Shown here: positions 1 through 11,500 of the stretch, piece by piece
Layout of the letters: every line of letters begins with the position of its first letter
Numbering within the stretch: the stretch's first letter is position 1
Assembly (NCBI RefSeq): GCF_000328475.2
Contig: NC_026494.1
Coordinates: 310,001 to 374,000, forward strand
DNA: 64,000 nt
Direction of reading: 5' to 3'
Origin: Mycosarcoma maydis
Lineage: Eukaryota > Basidiomycota > Ustilaginomycetes > Ustilaginales
Translations under genes and position numbers: made by a program
The notes under the pieces: generated by a model
Told to the model about the DNA's origin: nothing
The model's database searches: none
Seen by the model: only the letters and a program-made list of their open reading frames with translations

Positions 1-759
1 TGTTCACGATTCTTGATTTGTGCTTGGTATGTAGGTTCATCTCGCTATGCTACCACCATCCCTCTTGTCCTTTTCCCACACTACACACGCCACCTAGTGA
101 GAAGGTTATATCGTTGTTCGATTTCAGGCCTCCACAATTCCATTGGCTTTCGGAACACCCGCTCGAGCGTTTGACGCAACGTTGCGCTTCCCATTCGTTG
201 GCGAACACTCGTATACGACTTCACATCCGCTTGTTGGCGCTCCTTCCGACGACACTTTCTCCCGTGGTGTGATTTAAGACTGCACCGATCCGTCGCAGCA
301 CCTTGCAACCAACCTCATCTCGTCACACGCTCTTCGTCGGCGCACATCAACAAGCGAAGCTTAGAGTCAAACTTCATATGCTTCGAAACACCGCCTCCTC
401 GCGCCACCACCACAATTTTGTTTGTCCATTCAATAACAACTTCCGGATAGCTTCACTTCTTTTGGTTCCCGTCCAACTTTTCCAAGTGCGCTTACCAGCA
501 ATTGAGACAGCGCTTTCTCGTTCGGCCCTTCCATAACACGACTCAGCATCCCGAGCCGACTGTACACGGCTCTTGCTCCTTAAGTCTTGGAACGGACACT
601 TTCTTGCTCTCGACTATCGAAAACCTTGCCAGTCCACTTTGAACAGCGCCGGCAATGGTACCGCGACCATTGGCAGCTGCTTAGATCCCCTCCTATTCTC
701 GTTTTCGGCGACTGAGCTAGCTACTTGCACTGTCACAGACCCTCGTCACGTCTCCCATC
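1..759. other. Gene-free leader/promoter region of the Zn2Cys6 factor
   Basis: No convincing gene lies here; short open frames on both strands have no recognisable composition or motif. The plus strand is C/T-rich, which resembles the long pyrimidine-rich leaders in front of other genes of this window, so the region probably holds promoter and 5' UTR of the downstream transcription factor. The left edge of the window may also cut off the end of an unseen neighbour. Confidence 0.5.
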
Positions 760-3700
760 ATGACGAGTTCTGCTATGATGGCTGCTGCCGAGACGCTGGC
801 ATCCGTCGCGTCTGCGGGCCCGTCTAGTCCAGCCAAGGATAGGCTCGCCTCGTCTTCCAAGTCACAAGCTAGAAGGTCTGACGCTTCCGAGCCAGCACCC
901 GAGCCCAAAAAGCGCACTCGTCCTGTCAGCGCCTGTGAGGCCTGTCGTGCCAAGAAAGTGCGCTGTTTGCTCTCACCCGATGCGCCTGTCTGCCAGAATT
1001 GCCTTGCATCCGGCAAAGAGTGTCTTTTTAGAGTCGACGATCTCGCGCCCGCGCTCAGAGCTGCTCGTTTCGCTCACTGCGGGCCCCCAAGCGCCAATGC
1101 AAGGACCATAGCCTTCAAAAAGAGCTCGAAAGCCACTCCTCGCAAGTCGCGTGAGGACACAGACGAATCTTCGAGACCCAAACCACTCAAGCGTAAAAGG
1201 TCAGAAGCAGAAAGCGAAGCTTCAGATTCAAAGGATAAGGATCCACAACCTTCCGCCTCTTCGGCCGCTAAGCCAAAAGCCAAAGCCGTCTTTCGTTCCT
1301 TTGCCAATCCCAACAACCTCGCCGCACCGCTCCCCGTGCCAGCCACTCCGACGTACATAAAAAATCTGTCCTTCACGTCTTCGACCATGGCTTCACCACC
1401 GTCAAAGCATACCCATACCCACTCGTCCCGAATACCTTCTTCTTTCTCTTCAGCATCCAGACGGCGTTCAGAGTCGGCCTCAACACACAACGCTTCTACC
1501 GTCAGAGACACATCCACAATCGCCCATTTGAACCACAGATTCAGTCATCCTGCCATCGGAGATCCGCATGGCGCATACGTCGAATCGTTTGTTCCTTCGC
1601 ATGATCCTTCCCATTATGGCCACCCTGTTGATACTACAGCGGCATCTGGCTCAACTCCCGTAGGTGGCCCTTCCTTTTTCCTGCAGCAACATTCTCCAAG
1701 CAACGCAAGTGTTTTCTCCAACAGATCCGTCCGCTCCAGCACCATGTACGCCGCATCTAGACCGCTCAATCCTCCCCCCCTCGACAGCTTCCGCCCTCGA
1801 CGCAAATCGTCCGCCGCCAGCCCTCGAAGGTTGCCGAATCAACTCGTGGACCCCATGTCGTTGGAGTACTATGGTCATCCATCTGATGCGACGACTGTCG
1901 ACAGGTACGAAGCATTCGATCGACCTCCTCTAATCCATCGTGTCCCAAGCGGCATTACAGCAGAACCTCCTCATCGCGATGTGTCTGCAGAGCTTCGAAA
2001 CGGAATCGAAAAATGGCAACGCAATGGAACTGCCAGACTAGGAGATGAGCATGAAACCACCAAGGTGCAAGTGCAGGTGCAGGAAGAACATGTCGCGCAG
2101 CCACGCCCCAAAATCGTTCTCCCCTTTTTCCGTTGGTTCGGCACAACCGCAAATACGCCTGGTTACCGCAAGATCAAGGTGGGCGTCTTGCAGGATTCCG
2201 AGGTGCCCGGCACAGATGAGCTGGCACCGGCGCTCGAAGCCAACGGTGTCGCGGAAAACGCGGCCAGCTTTGGCCTCATCGTCCGTGATGATGACCAACG
2301 TCATTCGTGCACATCAGCAAAGCCTTTGGAAGATTCGATCGTCTCACCCCATTCAGCGCAGCTGGCAAGTCCCGGCACTCGGTTCGAAAACAAAGCCTCT
2401 TCGTCCGTCACGCGCGAACTCTTCGAGATCAATCGCCCTAGGTATCCGAGGAAGGACATTCTGGAACATCTCGTCTCGCGCTTCCTCACGCACTTCAAAC
2501 CTTCCTGGTGCCCATGGATAGAGGCAGAAGAGCTGAAAAATGGCGTTGAAAATGGATCCATGCCAGCCATTCTCGCCAATGCCGTGTGTGCTGTCGCGGC
2601 TCGCTTCTCGGATCGACCTGAGCTGCGAAAGGTGCCACGCAAGTCGTCTGGCGATCCTTTTAGCGAGATGGCCAAGATCCTGATCATCCCGCTGCTCTCT
2701 TTTCCTTCCATCGAGGTCATCGAAGCGCTTATCTTGCTCAGCTATGCTGAGTTTGCAGCGGGTAGTGATTCAGGTCTCTGGATGTACGTTGGTATGGCGC
2801 TGAGGATGGCTCAGGATCTTGGACTACAGCACGAGGCCAGCATTCAGAGCATTGCGAACGATAAGCAGCAGGACAAGGCTCGACTACTCTTTTGGGCCGT
2901 CATCGGGTTGGATCGCATCACCACTTTCGGAACCGGTCGTCCCGTCTCGATTCGAGAGAGCGAGATCGACACTGAGCTGCCTACGCTGAGCGAGATGAGC
3001 GATATGAAAGACGAAACCGTGATCTTTGGCCACGTCGTTCGAATCCTTATGCTCAGAGGACGAATGGGCGAGCTGCTCAACAGGCGTGAACGCGAAGAGT
3101 CGCCCATCTCGGCAGAAGAGGGCAAGCGTGATCTGACGCGCATGTGGTTTGAATTGGCTCAGAGCTATTCGGATTTGCCCGCCAACCTTCATTTCAACGT
3201 ACAGACGTTCCAGAAGAGTGCTGCGCATGATCAGAGTCCTGGTTTCGTGTATTTGCATGTGCTCTTCCAATCGACCATCGGTTTGCTGGATCGACCAGCG
3301 CTGATAAAGAAGTTTACCGGCGACTCGGTCCCTTTACTGCCATCGTTTGCTCCAGCTGCGAGTGCAGCCGCTTCACGAACTATTGCCGATATCTTGACGC
3401 TCGGTGACGCATTTGACGACCGATGCATCATTGCTTCACCGTACCTGGATCAACTGGTGTTGCCTGCGGGACGATCGTTTGTGGCAGAGAGACAGGCAGC
3501 GCGCGAGGCATTGCGCAGTTTGGGTCATGGAACCACACCAGCGTCATCGAGACCACCGTCACGCGGCGCAGCTCCAAATCAACAGCACAGTCGCACGAGT
3601 CATCTTGTTTCGACCAAGTCGTACGCCGAGATCAACCTGGGTGCATGCCAACGAATCCTGCAGAAACTGCAGCAGTACTGGGCGGGTGCTTCGTGGCCGC

Positions 3701-4572
3701 TCCGTGCGCTCGAGCAAGAAGCTGCCGGTAATGGAGACGAGATCGATCCTCAAGCTTCGGATGAAGATGCTCAGTCTGCACCTATACGCGATATCGAGAT
3801 GGTTCTCAAGTGGGCAAAGTCTCGTATTCGAAGCAAGAAGCGCTTGGAACGGTCGTCACATGCGACACCCAAGCCGGACACCATGACGCTGTCCGAACCA
3901 ATGGAAGGCATGAATGGCATCTTGACGAGCAACACGGGTTCGGACGAGTTCGCATCCACGCACAGCGGCGATTCGCCGTTCGGATTGGGTATCTCGGCTG
4001 GGTTGACGTTCGACATTGATGCGTTGATGGGTAGTTGGCAGATGGATCACTTTGATCCTGTGAGCAATTTTCATGCTTCTACTTCGCTAGAGCACAGTGT
4101 CACGCCGCAGGCGGGTGCGCAGACACCGTACCCCGCCACCGCCACGAACTTGGCTGGAGGTCAGATGTATCTTTCTCCAGGAGGACGTAAAAGCTCGCTC
4201 TCAACACCCTCGCAACCGCCTCCGCCTCCGCAAGCTATGGCGGCATCTCCACATCGAACGCATAGCCGAAACACGTCGTTCTACCGTCCGCCTTCGCCTT
4301 CGCCGCCGCAGCAGGAGCAGGAGCAGGAGCAGGAGCATGCAAATCCTGCATCGAGCAACGCGCTATCGGCAGTCTCTGCGAACCATGCAGCTACACCAGG
4401 ACTGTTGGACACGAGCTCGTTGGCGATCGCCGAATTCTTCTCGCACGACCAGAGCATTTGGCCGCTATCGATTCAGAATGACGACCTTGACCAGGACGCG
4501 GTCAACGTGATCGCTAGCGCTATGCAGTTGCCCACTACCGCCAGTGGCTACCTTGCGAATGCGCTGCTGTAA
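760..4572 (+). CDS. Zn(II)2Cys6 fungal transcription factor
   Basis: A 1270-residue nuclear DNA-binding regulator. The zinc cluster is at residues 59-88 with the canonical spacing C59-x2-C62-x6-C69-x8-C78-x2-C81-x6-C88 and the typical basic CRAKKVRC segment. A fungal-specific regulatory (middle homology) domain follows at about residues 560-740, including a stretch around WMYVGMALRMAQDLGL that is typical of this family. The flanks are low complexity: Ser/Pro/His-rich residues 100-400 and a Gln/Glu-rich tail with a short repeated EQ run near residue 1185-1193. The ATG at 760 has the context CATCATGA and precedes the zinc cluster by 58 residues. The target genes cannot be read from sequence; the family regulates carbon, nitrogen or secondary metabolism, among others. 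No intron is needed. It converges on the kelch gene. Confidence 0.93.
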   Translation: MTSSAMMAAAETLASVASAGPSSPAKDRLASSSKSQARRSDASEPAPEPKKRTRPVSACEACRAKKVRCLLSPDAPVCQNCLASGKECLFRVDDLAPALRAARFAHCGPPSANARTIAFKKSSKATPRKSREDTDESSRPKPLKRKRSEAESEASDSKDKDPQPSASSAAKPKAKAVFRSFANPNNLAAPLPVPATPTYIKNLSFTSSTMASPPSKHTHTHSSRIPSSFSSASRRRSESASTHNASTVRDTSTIAHLNHRFSHPAIGDPHGAYVESFVPSHDPSHYGHPVDTTAASGSTPVGGPSFFLQQHSPSNASVFSNRSVRSSTMYAASRPLNPPPLDSFRPRRKSSAASPRRLPNQLVDPMSLEYYGHPSDATTVDRYEAFDRPPLIHRVPSGITAEPPHRDVSAELRNGIEKWQRNGTARLGDEHETTKVQVQVQEEHVAQPRPKIVLPFFRWFGTTANTPGYRKIKVGVLQDSEVPGTDELAPALEANGVAENAASFGLIVRDDDQRHSCTSAKPLEDSIVSPHSAQLASPGTRFENKASSSVTRELFEINRPRYPRKDILEHLVSRFLTHFKPSWCPWIEAEELKNGVENGSMPAILANAVCAVAARFSDRPELRKVPRKSSGDPFSEMAKILIIPLLSFPSIEVIEALILLSYAEFAAGSDSGLWMYVGMALRMAQDLGLQHEASIQSIANDKQQDKARLLFWAVIGLDRITTFGTGRPVSIRESEIDTELPTLSEMSDMKDETVIFGHVVRILMLRGRMGELLNRREREESPISAEEGKRDLTRMWFELAQSYSDLPANLHFNVQTFQKSAAHDQSPGFVYLHVLFQSTIGLLDRPALIKKFTGDSVPLLPSFAPAASAAASRTIADILTLGDAFDDRCIIASPYLDQLVLPAGRSFVAERQAAREALRSLGHGTTPASSRPPSRGAAPNQQHSRTSHLVSTKSYAEINLGACQRILQKLQQYWAGASWPLRALEQEAAGNGDEIDPQASDEDAQSAPIRDIEMVLKWAKSRIRSKKRLERSSHATPKPDTMTLSEPMEGMNGILTSNTGSDEFASTHSGDSPFGLGISAGLTFDIDALMGSWQMDHFDPVSNFHASTSLEHSVTPQAGAQTPYPATATNLAGGQMYLSPGGRKSSLSTPSQPPPPPQAMAASPHRTHSRNTSFYRPPSPSPPQQEQEQEQEHANPASSNALSAVSANHAATPGLLDTSSLAIAEFFSHDQSIWPLSIQNDDLDQDAVNVIASAMQLPTTASGYLANALL

Positions 4573-4968
4573 CCCAGACATTCAAAATGCAAGTATGTGC
4601 ACCATGTCCTTCATTCACGAATCGTGAATGCGGTGCGCTTGTTACTTTGCCCAGATAGACGTTTTGAGTACGTATATATGCGTGAGCAGAGCAAAGACCC
4701 ATTGTGCTTGCAAAACAAAGTCCGTAGTCGTGTTCATCACATGCAATCGTCAATTTGCTTTGCTGCACGAGACTCACCGACTGCGCTTGTTTCAACTGCA
4801 CGACGACTTGAAATCAATCGTGATTCACGAACGTCGGTGCAAGTTGACGCCTCAACTATATAACAAAGGGAGGAACAAAGGCGAAGGGGACGCAAGCGGA
4901 GTTGTGCAAGGATGACAAGAGGGAAAAAAGATTATCCATAGAGAGCTGGTGGAAGAACAAGCCAAGGT
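4573..4968. other. Convergent intergenic region with palindromic heptamers
   Basis: This 396-bp gap lies between the 3' ends of the transcription factor (+) and the kelch gene (-), so it should hold two 3' UTRs and terminators. No gene is visible. It contains the perfect 13-bp palindrome TCACGAATCGTGA at 4615-4627 and the reverse-order form TCGTGATTCACGA at 4818-4830, both members of the dispersed intergenic motif family of this window. An ACAAAGGGA at 4863-4871 matches the U. maydis pheromone response element but lies downstream of both genes. Confidence 0.7.
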
Positions 4969-7900
4969 TCAGGGGATGGTGGAAGCATCGCTTCCGGAGC
5001 GTTTGGATGCATTGTCCGGGTTGGCAATGAAGAGCTGAGGACGTGGTGCCAAACCGTGGGTCAAGAAAGTTTTGCGTGTACGAGAGGCAGTGGAACCTTG
5101 AGGGGAGCTTGTTCGATCGATCGGCATGTCTCGAGCCTCAGAGTTGTCGAGCGACGTGATTCCAGTGGTAGCGCGTCCAGAGTTGGCGCTTGACAAACTT
5201 GCGGTCCACGCCGAAACCGCTGTATCGGCAGTGACCGATTCAAACGCTTTGACTTTCTCCTTGACACTGCTATTCGCAATTGTCGCTGTAGGCTTTCGAT
5301 GGCGTTGCGGATCAGTCGAGGGGAAGAGTGGTGAGACCATCACCGGATTCAATCGTGCTCGTTTCGTAGTGAGCGGCGTGATCGAAGGTGTTTCCGAGAC
5401 ATTAGACCGTCGACGTGCTCCTACTGGCAAGTGACCAGCCGACAACGAGTCACTACTGTTTCTTCGCGGGGTATTCGGCGTATCTTCACCCACGTTTTCC
5501 TCCTCTGCCAGATCTTCAAGTCCGGCGTTGAGGGATGGCTGAAAGTCTTCAGGTCTCCAGACCACCGATCCCGGTGTGGATGATGCGTCGTCGCGAAGCG
5601 CTTCTGAACTCCTTACATTGCGAGGTCGAAGTAAGGTAGGCCCACGACTGAGCGCCGGTTCGCTGTCGGTGTCGCTCATCGTGCTTCCGGCGCGTGTCGA
5701 GTGGGTTCGTCGGCTGCTTCCTGTGCGCACGCGTTGAATGACATCCATGCCACGCAGTCGGGACTCGAAGTGTGACGAAGCGCCCGTGCGTGCAGATCCG
5801 ATCGTTGAAAGCGATCCACTCTGCTCATGTGCAATGCAGGCTTCGGCGACAACACCTGCAGCTTCAGAGCCAACACTACGGCCCAACTCGTCGAGACCGC
5901 CTATGTACGTGGCAGGCTGATTCTCGATGCTCGAACCGGCAAACGGATCCTGCGGATGAACTTCAGACACTTGGCGCGAACGAGGTGATTCGGTGATCAT
6001 TTCCAGCCCGCTCACCGGAGGCGGCGCTCGGTCCCGAATGAGTACATTCGCTTGCGGTCTTGCAGAAAATCGACCGGAAGAGGATCGTTCCATGATCGAG
6101 TTACCCATGAAACGGTCCCACCAAGTAGGACTGCGCTTCATCATGCTGTAGCCACTCTGGCGGCCATGGCTAGCGTCTGAAAAGGAAACAAGTCCGCCGG
6201 CAGAGGAGCTGGGGGCATCGCTCTTGCTAGCAGTGCTGTGCGATTGGATCGAAGGACCAGAAGAGGGGCCATCTTGCGTGTCGAGATCGGATCGACCGTC
6301 GTATGAGCGACGATCGTCGTCGTAGCTGCCATCCATCTCTCGATCTGCGAGCTTTCCGTATCCTCGTGCAACAATGCCTCCTGTTGCAGCGGCAGCGAGC
6401 ATGATGCGACCTGCTCGTGCGTCTTGAGGACGATCTTCGAAGGGAGAGTACATGTCTTGTTCGTTGTTGTCCTGGTCTTGTTCATGCTGCAAACGGCCAA
6501 GGTCGCCGCTGGAGAGGTCTTGGTCGCCAACGTGAGCGTACGAGTGTTCTCGAAGGTGACCGTCATGCCACAAAGAATCCTCTACATCTTCGACGTCGTG
6601 ATCGTAAGCATCATCCCCGTCACTGATGCCGCGAGGACGGAAGACGCTGTCAGCTTCATCGGCGAGCATGTCGAAGCGAGGAATGGTGTTTGTGTCGCGT
6701 TTGCCCCGACCCGCAATAATGGCGATTCTCTCACGGAAATGCGGACCTGAACCTTCCATAGCATGGCCCAGGTTGGCTGCAGCCCAGGGCGATCCCTCGC
6801 TACGTCCGCGCTTTCTGCCGTAGGCAAGGCCACCGGTCAAACCAGCAGCGTTTGTACAATGGTATGGTCGGTTATAGTCGCTCTGCATAAATCCCTTTTC
6901 CATGAGATGGCCATCATCTGCGAACTCGCCTCGTCGACGGCCTCCAAAACCAAAAAGGCCGACCGAGCCGTCACCATACCGCCGATAGTTGCTCAGAGAG
7001 CGGCGACGGTAGATTGCATAGCCGCCGCCGATGACGAGACCGACACCTACGAGGGCTCCAACGGCGGCACCAGCTTTGGCACCGGCGCCACCGTCTGAGC
7101 CACTATCATTTGTCTTGGACGAGCCATCATCACCATGAGCGTTGTTGCCAGCGGGAAAGGTAGCGGGACCTGAATCGCTACCGCTTGGGCTGCTATTACC
7201 GCCAGGTTTTGAATCGCTGGCAGGTGAGGAGAGGTCGCCGCCGGAGCTTGAGCTTGAGCCATTGGCGCTGGAACCGTTGGGTGACCCAGACGGAGACTCT
7301 GAGGATGCGGTTGTCGAGGCGGTGGTCATCTGCGGGTCCGGTGCATAGGTGGTTGCAGACCAGCTTCCGCCTGACCAGCTGCCTTTGCTGGATGCAGAGG
7401 AAGTGAGAGTGGACGCATCAAAGACAATGACGGGTGTGGGTGCTGCATTCGAACCTGCCCATCCAAACGAAATGACAATCTGTCTGCCATACGCCACAGC
7501 CGAATGTCCAAACCTGGGGCCTGGACCGCCAGTAGAATCGACCTCGGTCCAAACTGGTGGGTTGACGCTCCAGTCGAGGATCCAAGCATCACTGTAGACA
7601 GTGGAGAGATCCGCACTAGCGCCTCCTTGGATAAATACACGCTGGTTAGGAAGGCTGACAGCAATATGGCCGCGACGAGGCGAGGGGAAGAGATTTTGAC
7701 GCGCCGAGAAAGTCGCGTTGGTCGAGGATTGCGTGGCAGTCTGAGACCATGATCTGGATTTGGCCGAGTAGGCATACAAATTTTGCATTGATTGAAGCTG
7801 GCCAGAGACATCGAGACCTCCGATAAGCAAGAGCGTGCCATCACTGAGCATGGTCGAAGTGGAGCCTACAAGGCTGCCAGAAGGAGGTTCGCTTACAAGC

Positions 7901-8580
7901 TGGAAAGAAGGTGATGACGAGGAGATGGTGGTGGTGTCGATGTTCCACTGCTCATCGAAAATGAGTCCGGAGCCATCTGCTTTTTCTCCTCCTAGAATCC
8001 AGACGGTACCTCTGGCGTTACTTTCGCTCGTGTGGTGTACCCTGCGCATTGGTTGATTCCATGAGGTAGGCACAGGCTGGTAGCTGGCTGTGCGATTGGT
8101 GGCTGGACCATCAAGATGAACGATGTAGGCTGAATCATTGCCGGTTTGGACCGGAACGATCGGGGCGCCATCACCACCAAATAGGAGGAGCGCAGAATTG
8201 TTCAGAGGTGAGATCGTGTGGAAAGCGACGGGTGGCGCAGCAGCACTGTCAATCTGTGTCGAGATGGTTTGCCATGGAGGCGAAGCGAGGGAAAAGTTGG
8301 TTGACAAATCGAGAGTGTACATCTGGCCATTGTTGGGTGCCGAGTTGTAAGTGTATCCTCCACCTGTGGTGCCCTGGGTTTTGCCGCCTTGGACGACAAA
8401 GAGAGAGCCGACGAGCGCTGATGCTTGGGCCCATCTTGCCGGAATTGTATCTGCTGTTGATTGTGCAGAGACGAGAGTGAGAAGCGGAAGTATGAGTGCG
8501 AGAAGTGAGGTGTTGCGCAGCGATGGTGGGCATCTCGACGCGGAACTCGACGGGCGAGACGATGATCGACAACCAACCAT
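4969..8580 (-). CDS. Kelch-repeat single-pass membrane protein
   Basis: A 1203-residue predicted type I membrane protein. An N-terminal signal peptide (hydrophobic LLALILPLLTLVSA, residues about 26-39) is followed by a kelch/galactose-oxidase-like beta-propeller at about residues 45-400, with repeated Gly-Gly pairs such as LLFGGDG, VWILGGE, LLLIGGLD and VFIQGGA. A Ser/Gly-rich stalk (about 410-495), one transmembrane helix (about 498-521, AVGALVGVGLVIGGGYAIY) and basic RRR stop-transfer residues come next. The remaining roughly 680 residues are a low-complexity Ser/Asp/Arg-rich cytoplasmic tail. This architecture is common in basidiomycetes; related kelch membrane proteins are linked to cell polarity or wall sensing, but the function of this one is unknown. 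The start is the ATG whose complement ends at 8580, directly before the signal peptide. Confidence 0.85.
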   Translation of the reverse strand: MVGCRSSSRPSSSASRCPPSLRNTSLLALILPLLTLVSAQSTADTIPARWAQASALVGSLFVVQGGKTQGTTGGGYTYNSAPNNGQMYTLDLSTNFSLASPPWQTISTQIDSAAAPPVAFHTISPLNNSALLLFGGDGAPIVPVQTGNDSAYIVHLDGPATNRTASYQPVPTSWNQPMRRVHHTSESNARGTVWILGGEKADGSGLIFDEQWNIDTTTISSSSPSFQLVSEPPSGSLVGSTSTMLSDGTLLLIGGLDVSGQLQSMQNLYAYSAKSRSWSQTATQSSTNATFSARQNLFPSPRRGHIAVSLPNQRVFIQGGASADLSTVYSDAWILDWSVNPPVWTEVDSTGGPGPRFGHSAVAYGRQIVISFGWAGSNAAPTPVIVFDASTLTSSASSKGSWSGGSWSATTYAPDPQMTTASTTASSESPSGSPNGSSANGSSSSSGGDLSSPASDSKPGGNSSPSGSDSGPATFPAGNNAHGDDGSSKTNDSGSDGGAGAKAGAAVGALVGVGLVIGGGYAIYRRRSLSNYRRYGDGSVGLFGFGGRRRGEFADDGHLMEKGFMQSDYNRPYHCTNAAGLTGGLAYGRKRGRSEGSPWAAANLGHAMEGSGPHFRERIAIIAGRGKRDTNTIPRFDMLADEADSVFRPRGISDGDDAYDHDVEDVEDSLWHDGHLREHSYAHVGDQDLSSGDLGRLQHEQDQDNNEQDMYSPFEDRPQDARAGRIMLAAAATGGIVARGYGKLADREMDGSYDDDRRSYDGRSDLDTQDGPSSGPSIQSHSTASKSDAPSSSAGGLVSFSDASHGRQSGYSMMKRSPTWWDRFMGNSIMERSSSGRFSARPQANVLIRDRAPPPVSGLEMITESPRSRQVSEVHPQDPFAGSSIENQPATYIGGLDELGRSVGSEAAGVVAEACIAHEQSGSLSTIGSARTGASSHFESRLRGMDVIQRVRTGSSRRTHSTRAGSTMSDTDSEPALSRGPTLLRPRNVRSSEALRDDASSTPGSVVWRPEDFQPSLNAGLEDLAEEENVGEDTPNTPRRNSSDSLSAGHLPVGARRRSNVSETPSITPLTTKRARLNPVMVSPLFPSTDPQRHRKPTATIANSSVKEKVKAFESVTADTAVSAWTASLSSANSGRATTGITSLDNSEARDMPIDRTSSPQGSTASRTRKTFLTHGLAPRPQLFIANPDNASKRSGSDASTIP

Positions 8581-11500
8581 ACTGCAGGCTTAACGGAAGG
8601 ATGAGCTATGGCCGACGGAGATGAACTCGCTCGTCGATGCGAGCTCGGTGGTAGATATGCACCAATATGAAGTCGAGACGCAGGCTGCACGCCGGTTGGT
8701 AGGTGAAGAGGAGAAGTTGGGTGCCTCGATGCTTTCTGGCGAGTGGACGAAAGGACGTCGGCACTAGTCGTGGTGCGAGATGATGATCGAGGTAAGAAGA
8801 TGTCGAACAAGCTGGGAGGACCCTGTACGAGGTGGAGAGGGTCTGAGAGCAGATGGAAGCCGTTGGAACATGAGACGGTCGGAGTTGCTAAGGCGTTACC
8901 GGTACGCGTCTCTCGGCCTTGAAACCAAAGAAAAGATTGGGCGTGCAGTGGCTTGTAGACTAACACAGCGGCCAAGTTACTAAGGGGCTGTGAGTGCTGA
9001 GAAAGGGGTAGCTCAAAAGTGTGGCGCCGTAGAGTGATGCGCCAAGCGGATGGGCTGGAGGCGCAACAAGGGAACCAAATTTGCGTGCTGCACACGAGCA
9101 CGAAGAGACTTGTGCGGCGGTCAAATCCCGACCAAGCTTGATGCCGATGCAGATTCTTGGTGCAAGAGACAAGAGTGCAAGCAGAATCAGAATGGGTTTG
9201 GTAACTGGATGAGAAGCACAAGTCGCCGAAAGTGCGCTGAGAAGTGAAGATGATGAATTGATTGCAGCTAAGTTACAGCAACGAGCACAGAACCTGGAAA
9301 GTCTCAGACCAACTCACGACTTGTGACTGACACCGGAATAGGGGCTGTCTGCAGAAGGTGAGTCGTGAGGTGTTGACAGGTGTCGTGTGTTATTTTGGGG
9401 TGTTTTTCCATTCACGATTTGATTTCATTTCGCTCAGCGTAGCAAGTTGGACTGTGACAGTGTAGCTTCTTGTTGCTAAAGAGGCTATAGAATCATCGTC
9501 ATGAACATCATTATTTTGTTTAGCTAGCTGACTCTTTCGATCTTCCATTTCAGCTCATGTAGCCTTGGTTCAGACTTTGAATATGATATGCCTGATAGAT
9601 CCTCGTACGACCTGGACTGTACAAGTACGTCTAGGTGTAACTTCTACCGACTCTTGACGCGTGGTCTGAAACACGTAGTGAGTCCGAATTGGGAAACAAT
9701 CACGAATTCCCAATTCCCAATTCCCAATTCCCAATTCCCAATTCCCAATTCATTCGAGTGAGTTGGCACTCACCACTCGTCACTCGTCACTGTGGATTTT
9801 CTTTCCTTTGCAAAAAGTTCAAATGCGGGTTCATGGCTCGTTTGGGAGGCAGCCCACAAGGCTACCTTGGCCCGTAGACCAAAGTTTTGATTAACCGCGT
9901 CTACAGGATAAAGATGAGCATGCTACAGATGTGGCTCATTACATCGAGGATGAATGACTCTTGTGTCTGGTGGGCATTGGTGTTGGTCTAAAGCACGGGA
10001 ATGATTTTCCGGCGGGTAGCCTGCACCCCTGATTATGGTTTAGAGGCACTAGAGCAGAGGCCAAGTCAAAACGTGTCAAGAACTGCAGACTCGTGACTGT
10101 TATGCGATCTGAGCGTGAAGTATTCGAGTGTTTTTCTCTCGGTGCTCTCAATCGTGATCCACAGATTCACGACTTCATGTCGTGTGTGTTGCTCGGGTTT
10201 GCCCCTGAGTGACGTTGAGCGATGCGCGATTGCGCCTCGTTTCATCTGCAGCATCGCCCAACGATCGTGGATACACAGAAAAGCTTGTCATCGCATCGGC
10301 ACAGAGTGTTTGTCGACGATCATCTCGTCATCATCCAGAACAAGACTCGTCATGCCCGAAATAAAGCTCATGTTATGACGTGGATGTACTCTCGAGAAAA
10401 GCTCCTATTGACTTTCCATTGGACCGGCCAAAGAAGCCATTGATGTTCACAGCTCATGCAATTCCAAGCCTGCAGTTGTAAGGAGTCCTTTAGCTTAAGT
10501 TGACTCGGCTCTCTCTCCGCTCGTCTGCACTCCAAGCCCACAGAGAGCAGACTCGTAACTAGTATCTCGTGAACATCACCGCTTCGGCTTACAGCGTTTA
10601 TCAATTCCAGTCTGCATGGAGCAAAGGCTCGCTCCTCTACCGTGAAAACGCTCCACTTTTGTTTGTGGGGATGAGCGTAGGGACGAGCGCAGTCTTTCAA
10701 CCAACGTCACCGACATGCGTACACTGTCGAGTTGATCAGACAATTCACCCAGTCACGAGTGTCGCACTTGAGGAGGAGCATGGTTACATTTGCATTCAGC
10801 GTAGAATCAACTGCTTCGGGCTTAAATTTTCTCGATTTACCGCATTTTTTTTATATTTCTTAAGGCTCCGCTGCAAAATTCAAAGCAACTGCACAGCGTG
10901 AGAATCACCAGGGTCCAAGTCGTGAGTCTCGTAGCTAGCTTAACTTACCAGTGTCGATGAAGCCTTGAACGCAGAGCATGTCTGGCACCTTCCTTTTTTG
11001 ACAGGTTCACGTTCGTCGTTGCACAACAGCACAGCGTTTGGCCCCTGAATAGTGAATCTACCAGCACACACAACAAACTTCAAACCTAGCTAGCTCATTT
11101 TTAAGCTGAGCTTCACTTCTTGTCCCTCCTCCTCATCCTAGATCTTGCCTATACTCTCGTCCTTTCTCTCCCCGCCCCATTCTCGAGCTTCTCATACTCA
11201 CACACCTGCTACCTATTTCTATCTCCGCGCTGTCAGCCTTCTGCGGCTTCTTGTGTTGCGCTGCAACTTTCAGCGTCCGCATCCAGATCTCTTCTTGTCT
11301 CAACTCCTCCATCATCTTTTATCCTCTGCCTTTTGCCTCGTCAATTTTTCGGTCCGCATCTACGTCTGCATTGATTCTAATTCTTGCGCAAATTCGCCTC
11401 GATCGGCAGCTCCTTTGTTGTTTCTCCGCCTCGCAACCCTGTCTCGCTCCTGCAGCCGTTCCTGCCAGCCTCGTTTCATCTTAGATCCTCCCTCTTGAAT